From Bagarius yarrelli (Eukaryota; Chordata; Actinopteri; Siluriformes; Sisoridae): a DNA stretch of 64,000 nucleotides. The translations under genes and the position numbers were made by a program. The first letter of the stretch is position 1, and every line of letters begins with the position of its first letter. The notes beneath the pieces were generated by a model, which saw only the letters and a list, made by a program, of their open reading frames with translations, did not search any database and had not been told where the DNA came from. The stretch covers positions 310,001 to 374,000 of the forward strand of contig VCAZ01000125.1 in assembly GCA_005784505.1 (NCBI GenBank), in the 5' to 3' direction. Positions 1-10,390 of the stretch are shown here, piece after piece.

Positions 1-501
1 ATGCGGTTGCATTCAATGTGTGAAATATGTCAGGCCATGTCCATAAATGTGTGTATGTGTGTTAGTTTGCTGAAGGCTGCAATGAAAAAGATGCAACATG
101 AACAAGGCCACAGATGATTTTTAATGATGCCAAGCAATAACAGTTGGGTAAAATGAGAGTTATAACTATGTTTTAGGGTTGGATGATAACTTTGGCAAAG
201 GCAGTGCAGCTAAAAGCTTTCAGAAGCAAAGACCAGAACAAAAGACAACCAGCTGTGCATTGGATAGCAGTGTGTAGAGTCTACCAAGAATATCGAAAGA
301 GAGGGATGGGCGAATTTAGACACCAAGGTCAAATTTTAAAGAATTTAATTGATGGAAATATTTCTGAATGCTTATGCAACCAAATGGCTGGTTATTAATT
401 TTGTCATTAATTATTATGAAAAGTCAGACATATTAAACAGTCAAATCGCTAAAAGAGTTGCTTGTATAAGGGTGTCTTATGTCCCATTGCTGTATTTGCA
501 G
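1..501 (+). other. tbx15: tbx15 intron, 3' end only
   Basis: No exon is recognisable here. The stretch ends with the acceptor tgtatttgcag (last base 501), in front of the first T-box exon in the window. The open frames in it show no T-box similarity. Confidence 0.7.
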
Positions 502-673
502 GTATGTTTATCACAGCTCAAAGTGGATGGTGGCTGGAAATGCAGACTCCCCTGTGCCCCCGCGTGTGTATATCCATCCGGATTCACTGGCCTCCGGGGA
601 CACGTGGATGAGGCAGGTGGTCAGCTTTGACAAGCTGAAACTCACCAACAATGAGCTGGATGACCAAGGACAC
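502..673 (+). CDS. tbx15: tbx15 internal exon, middle of the T-box
   Basis: The exon has 172 bp. One base completes an Arg codon begun in the upstream exon, followed by 57 codons. It encodes [12 protein letters not shown], then [10 protein letters not shown], then [16 protein letters not shown], all strongly conserved T-box positions. The acceptor is ttgcag and the donor is gtaagt at 674. It ends in phase 0. Confidence 0.95.
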
Positions 674-3600
674 GTAAGTTAAGCTAATTTTAATAACATC
701 TCCCTTAGAAGATCCCAATAGACAATGAGACTATTGTGTTATATTCCCTATATTCACCATTCACTTTTGTTATTAATATTAAGCAATAAGCCTAATTAAA
801 ATTACATGGATCATATACAGTTTCTTAGATCTGTGTGACTTTTCAGGCTATGCAGCTTTACTTTGTAACAAAATTTCTTAAATGCTAGCAAAAAGATAAC
901 ATAGTTTTCCAACTTTCTGGGAACTTTCTTTATCTCTACAATAAAAAGACTTGAAATGTGTTCTCAGATCAAAACACACATGATTAATGCTGCTTGTATT
1001 TTACAGCTGGACAGTGACTAGCTACAAATAGGTTACATGCATGCTAGGTATATAGTGCAGGAAGATATTTAAATTTATTCTGATGTAATTGTAAAGTGTA
1101 ATCTTAAGGAATTTTTCACTTTTCCTTTTATACTGACTGTCTTTTGCTGCAGTTGGTTGTGAGTTTATCACGAAAAAAACGTTTTCCATAAGTTCTGCTA
1201 TGTTTCCATCACTATGAGTAACAAAGTCAAAGTCAGTGGACAATAATGGATAAATAATGCCTATTATGCTTACTTGTTTTATGATATTTTTAGCCGTGAC
1301 ACTTAAAAGTAAAAGGTTTTTTATTTTTCTTATCCTTATCATAGACATAGACTGTGTGCTCAAAATGGCCATTTTATGCCAGGTTTATGACATTTATTGC
1401 TTTTCTGGCATCGTCTTTACATGTGGAGATGTTTTAGTTCGAATCGGTGATACTATCACTCTACCATTCTGACAAATGTAATAACATATGGGTGTTAAGA
1501 ACTACAGTGAGTTGGTGTTTTTCTAGAAATGGAGAAGGGTCTTTTTTTCTTTTACCACAGCCTTATAAAAAGAGACTTTTATTTTTAGTTCGCCTGGAGC
1601 CAGAGTTACAGTTAACATTGGAACGTCCTGTGTAAGATGTGTCTTGCTATGATGGACTTTTGAACCCATTTATTACCGTTCATTTTTTCCCTTGTGCTTA
1701 TAATTATTCTTTTATCGTTAAAACGTAGAATTATATTATATCCAAATTTTAAACAATGTAAAGTCGAAAGGAGATTTTATTTTGTGGTCAGTTTAAAAAT
1801 AGCAAATGATTTTGGTTATTTTTTTAACCTGATATTGGTTAGAACATGACCGACCACTTCTTCAATATTTAATTGTAGTACTTAAATAGCAAACTTGATG
1901 CGTTTTAAAGAAAAGTAGCTAAATAAACCAGTAGAGAGTATAGCCTAGTTTAATTTACTTTCTTAACCTCTTTATGCAGCAGAAAGATATTTCATTGTTT
2001 GTGACATTAATGAGAGTTTCTCTGGCTCTTCAATCAGGTTCAGTAATGTTAATGTTAATTAGTCAGACTCTGGTTATGCATGTATCATGCATCCTATTAA
2101 GATAATGTTGTGTTTTTTAAAATGTATTGTTGCATTTTTTTTATAACAACCACTGTCCACTTACATAATATAAAAAAAAACCAACCGATTTGGCATTTTA
2201 GGTACTTTTGGGGGCCCCCTGGTGGCCACTGGTGGCTCTAATCTGCCGCTTCGTTCGCTTATGCCTTGGGCTGAAAATCATAATCACTTAAGTTCAATTC
2301 AGTACAGGTTTATTTGTTTTTAAAAAAAATGATTTTAACAATAGTTACGAAGAAGCTTTATATAAGTTTGAGGCACATAATTAGTGCTCATGTTTCTTAA
2401 AAATGACCCTGAGTTGATGTTTTGTCCGCTGTGGGATTTCAGTCATGTTTACTCTGGCTCTCTGATGCTAGCGTATATGTTCATTAGGATATATCATAGG
2501 AATAGGACGTGCTATCACAAAGTTGTTTTGCAATTCCCTGGTCTCTCTATTTTGACCTTTCTGTCTTAGGGGAGTCTGTCTGACCCTGGGGTTAATGAAT
2601 TAATGAAAGCCAAACCAAGGCTGCAGTGGTGGTGTCAGTGGTACTAAATGTTCTCTATATGAGCTCTGCATTTTTGCCTTGTATGACCCAGACACAAATA
2701 ATTAAATAAAGTAGATAAATACCACAAGTAACCTTTCCTCCTTTGCCTTCAGATCATCCTACACTCCATGCACAAGTATCAACCTCGTGTCCATGTGATC
2801 CGGAAGGACTTTAGCAGTGAGCTCTCTCCTACTAAACCGGTGCCCACTGGAGAGGGAGTCAAGACTTTCAGCTTCCCTGAAACTGTTTTCACTACAGTCA
2901 CAGCGTATCAAAACCAACAGGTCTGTATTACAGTGCAGTGCCTTTGAGCTGGTAGTAATTTTCCAGCAGGATAGATGAAAAATACTGAAACATTTCCAGA
3001 AAGCATTCCAGTGCTAGAATAAACAGACAAAAATAAAATGTGAAAGTCTTTACAAAGTAATTATTCTATTGTACTTATTATTTCTTATTTCCTCTTTCTT
3101 GTTTTGCAGATTACCCGACTCAAAATTGACCGCAACCCGTTTGCTAAAGGTTTCCGGGATTCTGGGAGAAACAGGTATACTTTTATATGCTCTGATATAA
3201 ACACTGTAATCTCCATACTGCCTGCACAAACAAACATATTTCTAACAATCAACTGAGGATTCATAATTATTGTTGCTCCTTAAAAAACACCTGCTGCTAC
3301 ATCCTACAAGAAATCCTTGTAGATAAGTAATAAAGTTATCCAGGGGGGAGAGGTTTCTCCTTTATTCGGGGGATATGTGCTGTAGCCTTATTCGCCTATG
3401 TCTTCATCTTCTTCATTGTTTCATCTTCAACACAATACTTTTAACATTTCACTCTTCAGCACACTCCATCACTGTGAGATGTGAGTCTGAATTAACATAC
3501 AACAAGAGAAACAGCCCCTGGAACCAACCCTCGGCACATCAAGGCCTGCCGCCATCTGGGGAGCATTATCATAGCAGATATTCGAGACATCTTTTTTCAT

Positions 3601-3848
3601 TTTTCAAACAATAGAATGCCTGATTTATGAATCAGCATGTTCACTGCAGCAAAAATGTTGATAAAAACATTAAGAGTCTGATATTTTTAGATGGAAAATA
3701 TATTTACTTACATGTCTATTCTTATTTAACTAAGATACTAGTTTTAAAAAAATATATAATAAATCTGGTTTTAACGCAAGATCATGAATACCACATAACA
3801 GCTTATTATATAACATCAGTCTCTATGCATTTGTCTACAATATGTTAT

Positions 3849-3908
<60 letters not shown>

Positions 3909-6900
3909 CTATATATATATATATTTGCAAAGATTTACAGTTAAGGGTATTATTGCTATACCAACTTGGCATGTGTAGCTGTGCATTTAGGCTTATTATT
4001 TATATTCATCCTTTCCTAATTGGTTTTGAGGGATTACTCTGTAATGGAGTACAGTACTGGCCAAATAGTGTATTATTAGTGTGTGTGACTAACGAGCAAG
4101 AGTACATGGAGACTTACAGCCCCTAAAGGAGGCTGTGCTGAGCTGAGCCTGAGCCCGAGCTGCCTCTCTGAGTACAGAGGAGTAAATCACACAGGAAAGG
4201 AGATTTGTGTATGAAGCTAAGATGAAACATTTATGTGCACAGTAAAAAGCGTCTCCTTTTGAAGGTTTTACTTTCCTTCTGACTCCCTTTCTGGACTTCT
4301 TTTTATGCAAATGACCAGACACTCTATTCTCTTCTTTAATTATCTCCTTCTGTATTAACATTTTTAAAATTCGTCGATTGCTTTCCTATTATTGTCATCC
4401 CTGCAGCCACAGTTCTGGCCTTGACCCTTTTCTTTTTTTTCTTTTTTTTTCTTTTCTACAGGACAGGCCTGGAGGCGATCATGGAAACATATGCCTTTTG
4501 GAGACCACCTGTGAGGACGCTCACATTTGAGGATTTCACTAACATGCAAAAACAGCAAGGTATGTGGACATAAGCACGATATTTAAAACTTAAATTAGCT
4601 TAAGAGCATCTTAGTAAGGACAATACACAATGAAATACCAAGTTTTTGAGCTTAGTTATAAACTAAACATTAGCCCTGTTCATGTACCCAAAAAAATGCC
4701 TTTGCAATAAAAATCTCAAAATATGATTACTTCTTACAAAGATAGTTGTAACTGTAACTTTTTTTTTTTTTATAGCCAATGCTAATATCAATGGCCTGGA
4801 AAATCAAATGTTACAGCAGATAATCCTCTCTGAAACCGTAACAGTGACTTTAAGCCAATACTCATCATGAACAGACATCTGTTTAGCATCATGAACCCTA
4901 ATAGATTAAATGCTAATTAAATCCCACACTGCTGATGAACTTTTGGTGCTCTGCACAGACTTTCTTCCTCTTCAGAATTTCATCTCTCCAGCAGTGCAGC
5001 CAGCTCTCTCAGAGTAATCAGTTTATTCCCTCAGCACCACTAAAGGCCCTCTAACCCCTGCCCGACAATAGGGGGGAAAAACATGACATCACCCTAAGAT
5101 CTCCTCTCTCACTCAGCCAGCCGAGCAGTACCACGCAGAGTGGAGCTCAGCTGTATTATCGAAGGCATATGGAGCTGGCCCAAGCTTCAGCCAAGACTCG
5201 AGAGTCCTGAATTGTTTTGAACTGACTGCATGATATTTTCCTTCCTTACCATGTGCTCAGTCTAAATTCTCGAAACAATGAAATGACCACTGGCCAGATT
5301 GTCATTAATAAAGGAATATGTGATTATAGCTATCCCACAGCTATCATTCAGTTCCAAGACTCTGACTATATATAATTTGCAGCTGCCAAGCGTCTTTTCG
5401 CTCCTATGTTATGAATGATGCTTTTTATATGATGGAAAGGAAGTCAAGACCTCTTGTGACTATATATACATTAATTTGGCGGTACATTATTTTTGGGATA
5501 ATTTCAGCATTTAGATACTAGCTGTACTTGAAAAAAAATCTTCACTATTTATGAGTTTAGGGATTTTTCTGATTGTTGCTCTGGAGAGATGCGATCCATT
5601 ATATACCTCCAAGTGGCACTTGTTGCCAAACTTGAACAGGGCTCTCTTGTTCCATGAGGAAGTTTAGGATGCATTGGTTGTCGTTCGGAGCCTCTGTGAC
5701 TGCACGTTGTTCCCTGATTGAAACAAGAGATCACGCTTAGTATGATTGTTGGCTGGTGGTTCTGTTTTTAGAACTGGCCCTGTCTTACTATTTCACTGTT
5801 CTCGTGTACATATATTCAGGTGATTTTCATCTAATGCAGATACAGAATGCATTTTTATTTGGTGTCATGTTTGTATCAGTTTTTGGAGTTGGAGTTATGT
5901 ACAGTAGATACTTAACTTTCAGGTCATTGTAAAAAGCTGAATAGCAGTAAAATCACAGATCCTTTTATCAGTTCATAAAGTCTATTCATAAGCCCAGTTG
6001 TCTGGTATTTTTCCACAGTTTAACAGTGTGATCTGTTTTCTTTTTTAAATTTCTTACTATTTGTTTTCTGCACTTCTCAGGAGGAAGCACTGGCACATCT
6101 CCTACTACCTCAAGCACTGGTACACCATCTCCTTCAAGTGCCACTCACCTTCTCTCGCCCTCCTGTTCTCCTCCCACCTTTCATCTGGCTCCCAACACCT
6201 TCAATGTGGGCTGCAGGGAAAGCCAGCTGTGTAACCTGGGGCTGTCTGAGTATCCTGCCTGTGCTAGGAGCAACATGCCACCTTTGCAGGGCTACGGAGG
6301 ACTGGCTGATGGATCCTACGGCCGTCTCCAGTCAGCAGGTGGCAGTATGGCCTCCGCCCAGCCTTCAGACTCTTTTTTGCCCCAAAGAACTTCCTCTTTA
6401 ATCACAGCAGGCATGCAGGGCAGCACTCACACCTCAATGCCCACTAGTAGTAATGGCGGAGGCAGCAGCGGTGGAAAAATGGATGCTTATGGAAGTCAGC
6501 TGTCATCTTTCCCCAGCTCCCAGCTCCAGTATGTGATGCAGGCAGGAGCAGGTACGGCCTCTGGCTTGTCTTCTTCTCCAGGGACTTCCCCTTCCTCAGC
6601 TCCGATGTTTTCCGGAAGTCATCACCACATGCAGCAGGGCTCATACAATGCCTTTTCCTTGCACAATCCCTACAACCTGTATGGATACAACTTCTCAGCT
6701 TCTTCACGCTTGGCCACCAACTCAGAGAAATCTCAGGCCAGCCTACTGTGCTCATCCTCTTCAGCTGGGGCCTTTGCTGAACGTCAGTACTTATCCAGTG
6801 GCAGCATGGATGGCATGCACATGATAGGAAATCCCAGCAGTAGCCAGCAAGTGTCCACAGCTTGTGATGGTCGCCAGTATAGCTCTCCTTCTCAAATGTC

Positions 6901-6916
6901 TATGCACATGGTTTAA
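502..6916 (+). CDS. tbx15: tbx15, T-box transcription factor 15, 3' part (exons join 502-673, 2753-2920, 3110-3174, 4462-4559, 6081-6916)
   Basis: T-box proteins are nuclear, sequence-specific DNA-binding regulators; Tbx15 acts in mesenchymal, skeletal and skin patterning (family knowledge). Five exons join in frame into 445 residues plus a split first codon. Residues 1-57 ([12 protein letters not shown]...), 58-113 ([28 protein letters not shown]) and 114-135 ([20 protein letters not shown]) form the second half of the T-box. The domain ends near [16 protein letters not shown]. The rest is a Ser/Gly/Thr-rich C-terminal region with [52 protein letters not shown] and a terminal MHMV. These C-terminal blocks fit Tbx15 and not its paralogues Tbx18 or Tbx22, as I recall those families. 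All introns are GT-AG. The ATG, N-terminus and first half of the T-box lie upstream of the window. No frameshift or premature stop was seen, so the gene looks functional. Confidence 0.95.
674..2752 (+). other. tbx15: tbx15 intron
   Basis: This 2.1-kb intron runs from donor gtaagt to acceptor cttcag. It is AT-rich. A short GC-rich block near 2200-2275 has repeated ggtggc words. No other gene or RNA is recognised. Confidence 0.85.
2753..2920 (+). CDS. tbx15: tbx15 internal exon, T-box
   Basis: The exon has 168 bp, exactly 56 codons, phase 0 at both ends. It encodes [20 protein letters not shown] followed by the [17 protein letters not shown] block. KYQPR and TAYQNQQ are hallmarks of the T-box fold. 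The donor is gtctgt, a weaker match to consensus than the other donors here. Confidence 0.96.
2921..3109 (+). other. tbx15: tbx15 short intron
   Basis: This 189-bp intron starts with gtctgt and ends with a pyrimidine tract and gttttgcag. Nothing else is seen. Confidence 0.9.
3110..3174 (+). CDS. tbx15: tbx15 small internal exon, T-box
   Basis: The exon has 65 bp and encodes [20 protein letters not shown] followed by Asn and the first two bases of an Arg codon. NPFAKGFRD is the conserved T-box segment that includes DNA contacts. It begins in phase 0 and ends in phase 2. The donor is gtatac. Confidence 0.96.
3175..4461 (+). other. tbx15: tbx15 intron with TA microsatellite
   Basis: This 1.29-kb intron contains the TA repeat at about 3852-3925. 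It ends in a long T-rich pyrimidine tract (about 4430-4457) before acceptor ctacag. No other gene is seen. Confidence 0.85.
3852..3925. repeat. (TA)n microsatellite
   Basis: About 27 uninterrupted TA units are followed by a short break (atct) and a second shorter TA run. It lies within a tbx15 intron. Such a run is self-complementary and probably length-variable. Confidence 0.95.
4462..4559 (+). CDS. tbx15: tbx15 internal exon, end of the T-box
   Basis: The exon has 98 bp. One base completes the Arg codon, 32 codons follow ([20 protein letters not shown], then [12 protein letters not shown]), and one base starts a Gly codon. It contains the C-terminal edge of the T-box and the start of the linker. 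The acceptor is ctacag; the donor is gtatgt at 4560. Confidence 0.95.
4560..6080 (+). other. tbx15: tbx15 last intron
   Basis: This 1.52-kb intron ends with cacttctcag. A stretch around 4960-5220 is less AT-rich and of higher complexity than its surroundings and could be conserved non-coding sequence. No coding exon or RNA gene is seen. Confidence 0.85.
6081..6916 (+). CDS. tbx15: tbx15 terminal coding exon, C-terminal regulatory region
   Basis: The exon has 836 bp: two bases finish the split Gly, then 277 residues and a TAA stop at 6914-6916. It is low-complexity and rich in Ser, Gly, Thr, Gln and Met, with motifs [42 protein letters not shown] and [19 protein letters not shown], and the terminal MHMV. 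Regions like this act in transcriptional regulation in T-box proteins (family knowledge). The open frame covers the whole exon without interruption. An overlapping minus-strand open frame at 6444-6755 is a shadow. Confidence 0.96.
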
Positions 6917-7087
6917 AGGAATGGAAACTAAGGTGAAACTTTGTGGGTCATCAGAGCAGGAAGTCATATTAAAACTGTTTCCCAGTCTATTTGTCTGCTA
7001 TTATAGAATGTTGGCTCAAAACTTTACTTGCTGCTGATGGACAAAAATGTGCACACTTTAAACAGCTAACCAGACATACATGGACGT

Positions 7088-7093
7088 AATAAA
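7088..7093 (+). promoter_or_regulatory. candidate proximal polyadenylation signal of tbx15
   Basis: An AATAAA lies 172 bp after the stop codon, inside gacgtaataaatgtg. Its use is unproven. Confidence 0.4.
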
Positions 7094-7617
7094 TGTGTTA
7101 TTTATCTGATTTCTCTTCACATGCCAAAAACATATACGATCATATGAACCTGTCTTCTGGACTTTTTAATCTCAATCTAATGCAGTACTGAAGTCTTCGT
7201 CTGATAAGGGTGCTTTTTAAAGGATTCTTGTGAGATTTGGTGCAATAATGGACTTAAGGAATTGTTTCATAATCATCCTTTATATGAACAATAGCCACTC
7301 GAAGCTTACCTTGGTGTTTTTTTTTTTTGTTAAAAAAAAATCTGATCAATCTGCTTCACAACAAAGTAATTTTAGAGAAATATTATGCAGTGTTTTTTTA
7401 GTAAATATTTTTCATCCGAGAAAGTGAAAAAAGGTGACTGGTAAAAAGGACACAGAGAGGCAGGAAATGGAGTTGGAGAATCAATTGTAAGCTTAATTTT
7501 GCTTAATTTTGTCCTTGCCTAGTTTATTAGAATTTACTTATCTAAATTTGGAGTGTATTACCCTTTTTAGACAATAAGCTTTAATGTTGATGTGTGGAAA
7601 ATATAGAATACCAGAAT

Positions 7618-7623
7618 AATAAA
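7618..7623 (+). promoter_or_regulatory. candidate polyadenylation signal of tbx15
   Basis: An AATAAA in ccagaataataaatg is followed by T/G-rich sequence (tgtatgttttgaagtgatg) suitable as a downstream element. Confidence 0.5.
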
Positions 7624-7904
7624 TGTATGTTTTGAAGTGATGTAGAAGTGTAAAGTATTTAAGTGCTTTGTGACTAAACAGATGTGCAGTAAATATAAGT
7701 GCCAAGCACAAAACCTCATTTCCATAACATACACTATTTGTAAGCGTAGAGAAGCAACATTTATTGTTATTCTTTCAACTGATTGTGAATAAGTGTATTA
7801 ACATGGTAAAGAATAGGCAATCTTTGATTCCTGAAAGGGCAAGAAATGTAAATAGTGAGTTATAAGCTTGTTATTAAAATCACATTTTTGTGAGAAGTTT
7901 GAGA

Positions 7905-7910
7905 AATAAA
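7905..7910 (+). promoter_or_regulatory. candidate distal polyadenylation signal of tbx15
   Basis: An AATAAA in gagaaataaagg, about 990 bp after the stop codon. This is the last good hexamer before the sequence loses UTR-like continuity. Confidence 0.4.
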
Positions 7911-7930
7911 GGACGTATTTGTTAGGAATT

Positions 7931-8559
7931 AAAAAGACCCAAACCAAAGCTTTGACTTTTTACAACGCTGAGATTTTTGACATTTTAAAATTCTGTACAA
8001 ACCACTTTTTCCAACAGCTGTTAGATTATCTAGAATGGAAGTGAAGAGCTTCTCATACAGAATGCTTGACTGAAAACCTGGTCTTCTGGACAGTGAATGT
8101 AAATGTACATCTTCTTCGAAGTAATGTCTCTGTTGTTGCCATGTTCACGAGACAGTAAAAACAGGAGGATCTGCAATGAGTATTTAAGCTGAATAGTTAA
8201 TAACAAAATGTTTAATGCTGCTGTTTGTTTGATAAAAACGAAACAATACTTATGTATTTGTTACATTAACCTTCAGTATTTCGATGCATGATAATATACT
8301 ACCAGCTCTGACAGAAAGACAGAAAGTAATTTAGTGGCTTGGTTGGACATGGCTCCTTTTTACATTTTACAATTTATTGTGTCTGCTTATAATCGTGTAA
8401 TAGTACATTTAATGATCACTTTTCATGTCCTGGTTATACTTCTCATTATCCAGGCATAAAATATAGCGATTTAGAAGCACAATCAGCATCTATTACATGG
8501 ATGTCTTCAGAAGTAAGTCCCTTTTTTCCCCCAATTCATTCTCAATTACTCTCCCTATT

Positions 8560-8590
<31 letters not shown>

Positions 8591-9170
8591 GTCTCAGTCC
8601 CTTTTAAATCATCCCCCATCAGTGCTCAGTTTTACCCCTGAAAAATCAGATCTGAATCATTTAAATGTCTAGTGGACCATGAAGACATGTATTAGAAACA
8701 CTTGTTTCCGAAACTGCTCTCTGGTACTGATTGCATAGTGCATGATTTCATAATTTGGAGTATTTCCATCAAATCTGTGCATTATTTATCCTGATTTGTA
8801 TAATTTATATTGCCAATAATTATCCATTTTTATTTTCGTGATGATATTCCCTGTGGTATTATTGCCAACGAAGTGGCCCCGTGAGTGAATGTACCGTGAT
8901 GACGAGGATGCGCCTGTACAAACAAACAGAAGGTAGTGTTACACTGAACACACATAGTGTGTGAAGGCGTTGTTATGTGGTATTTGGGACAGCAGATGTC
9001 TAAAATGAATCAAAAGTTAAATAGATGGATAGCTAGTTTAGGTGTTTGGGCATACAATGCTTTTAGGTTGATTCCTGGTAAACTGTTGCCCTCTTGTGTT
9101 TATTTTTTTATGGGTTCATTATTTTGTGTGGACAGAGAATTAAAAAAAATATTAAGTGTACGAGTATAAG
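7931..9170. other. intergenic, nothing recognised apart from a short CT run
   Basis: AT-rich single-copy-looking DNA. A (CT)n run lies at about 8561-8582. No exon, RNA gene or mobile element is recognised. Confidence 0.6.
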
Positions 9171-9209
9171 AATGTATATTATTATATAATATATATAATA
9201 ATATACATT
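9171..9209. repeat. perfect AT-rich inverted repeat, 16-bp arms
   Basis: The left arm aatgtatattattata (9171-9186) is exactly complementary to the right arm (9194-9209), with a 7-nt loop taatata. Very AT-rich DNA makes such palindromes more likely by chance or slippage. Function is unknown. Confidence 0.85.
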
Positions 9210-9639
9210 TCGTTACTATATAAGAATCAGATTATATAAATCACATTATTTATTACATGGGAAAAGGTTAAGATGATGTAAGAAGAGATATGTTGTATGT
9301 AATTTACTATAATTCAGTTAAAGAATATGGGGTAAAGACCTCAATCGCATTAGACATATAGCATCTTTTATTTTTGTGTCTAATAGGTTGTAGCCGTGTA
9401 ACTACCTCTTCTTCTGTGATTTTAAAGCCATGACTGAGAGAACAAACAAGACATTGAAAATAAAGGTGTAAGTTTTCTATTAAATAAAAACAAAAGTTTC
9501 AAGCATTAAAGGTTACATTAAAACGTTATTAAGCAACTTTTTGTCTTAAAATAGTTAAACCTGCCTACAAAACAATTTTGGGGATGCATGAGGCAGACAA
9601 AAGTGTCAGGAAGAAAAAAGAGACATTTGTAATGGCTTT

Positions 9640-10030
9640 AAACAGAGTGGCTGATGATAAAGTGATAAAAACAGACGGAAAGTGTTCAGCTCTGGTTTAG
9701 ACCTCGGTCTCTTGTGGATCAGAGCCTGCTGAGTACAGAGGAGTCCCGCAGAGACACTTCCTCCTCTAATGAGAGAAGTCCGGGCTGAAGAGATTCTGCA
9801 GATGATGCGAGAGATCCTGCTGAGCAACCGAACACTAGATGTAAACCTTTTCATACAGAGTCTGGGACACATCTGAATATGAGAGGAGTGGAGCTGTAGT
9901 GTGGATTGTGGGTTCTGGTATGAGGGGGCTGAGGCCTGGCAGTGAGGTCTCAGATTGCCTACTGACCTTCTGAAGGCACGGCTGAGGGCTGTGTGGAGTT
10001 TGGGTTGAATGATGAACAGATGTGGTGAAG
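9640..10030. other. unclassified GC-richer segment with short open frames
   Basis: This block has clearly more G+C than its surroundings. A + frame at about 9745-9871 reads SPAETLPPLMREVRAEEILQ and continues to a stop without matching a protein I recognise. A 180-codon minus frame also crosses it, but looks like non-coding translation. It could be a gene remnant, a repeat or conserved non-coding DNA. No function is proposed. Confidence 0.3.
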
Positions 10031-10127
10031 TAGTCTGTTGGGTTAGGTGGTATAACTGCTGAACTCTAATAAACTCTAATAAATAGATGTAAATGTATTT
10101 TATAGTCACCAGAACTTTGTAGTTGAC

Positions 10128-10390
10128 ACAGGTGTGTAGAGTAGTCACAAATTTGATTTAAGTACTTCTTTAAAAAAAAAAAAAACTTAAGTAAGGGTAA
10201 CAGTATTAATGTTTAAAGTTACATGAGTAAGAGTAATAAAGTATTGATGGATAAGACAAGTTATTACTAGTTATTTGAAAAATCTTATTAATTCAGCTAC
10301 ATAAAATATGAGTAAAAAAAGACTCGTAATCTAGTGTCCTGTAACTTACTCTAAGGTTGAATTGTCTATATTAGCAAAATCACTTAAATA
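10128..10390. repeat. possible hAT/Tol2-like terminal fragment
   Basis: The stretch carries words such as tttaagtacttctttaaa, cttaagtaagggtaa and gagtaagagtaataaagta. These resemble the 'AAGTAC...AGTAA' ends of Tol2-like hAT elements in fish. No terminal inverted repeat or target duplication could be fixed, so this is tentative. Confidence 0.3.

Larger units (their letters stand above)
6917..7930 (+). other. tbx15: tbx15 3' UTR (extent inferred)
   Basis: This AT-rich, non-coding sequence directly follows the stop codon. AATAAA hexamers stand at 7088-7093, 7618-7623 and 7905-7910. The right border here is set at the last of these as an inference; transcript data would decide which signals are used. 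The run of T and A at 7316-7339 is a homopolymer tract within it. Confidence 0.6.

Noticed and set aside
1..501. Upstream tbx15 exon in the first 500 bases
   Set aside because: None of the frames carries the preceding T-box residues; the sequence reads as intron up to the acceptor at 501.
6444..6755. 103-codon minus-strand open frame opposite the last tbx15 exon
   Set aside because: It is a shadow of the Ser-rich tbx15 coding sequence on the + strand, with no domain of its own.
9606..10148. 180-codon minus-strand open frame as a gene
   Set aside because: No recognisable domain, unusual composition and no exon context; it probably results from low stop density in a GC-richer block.
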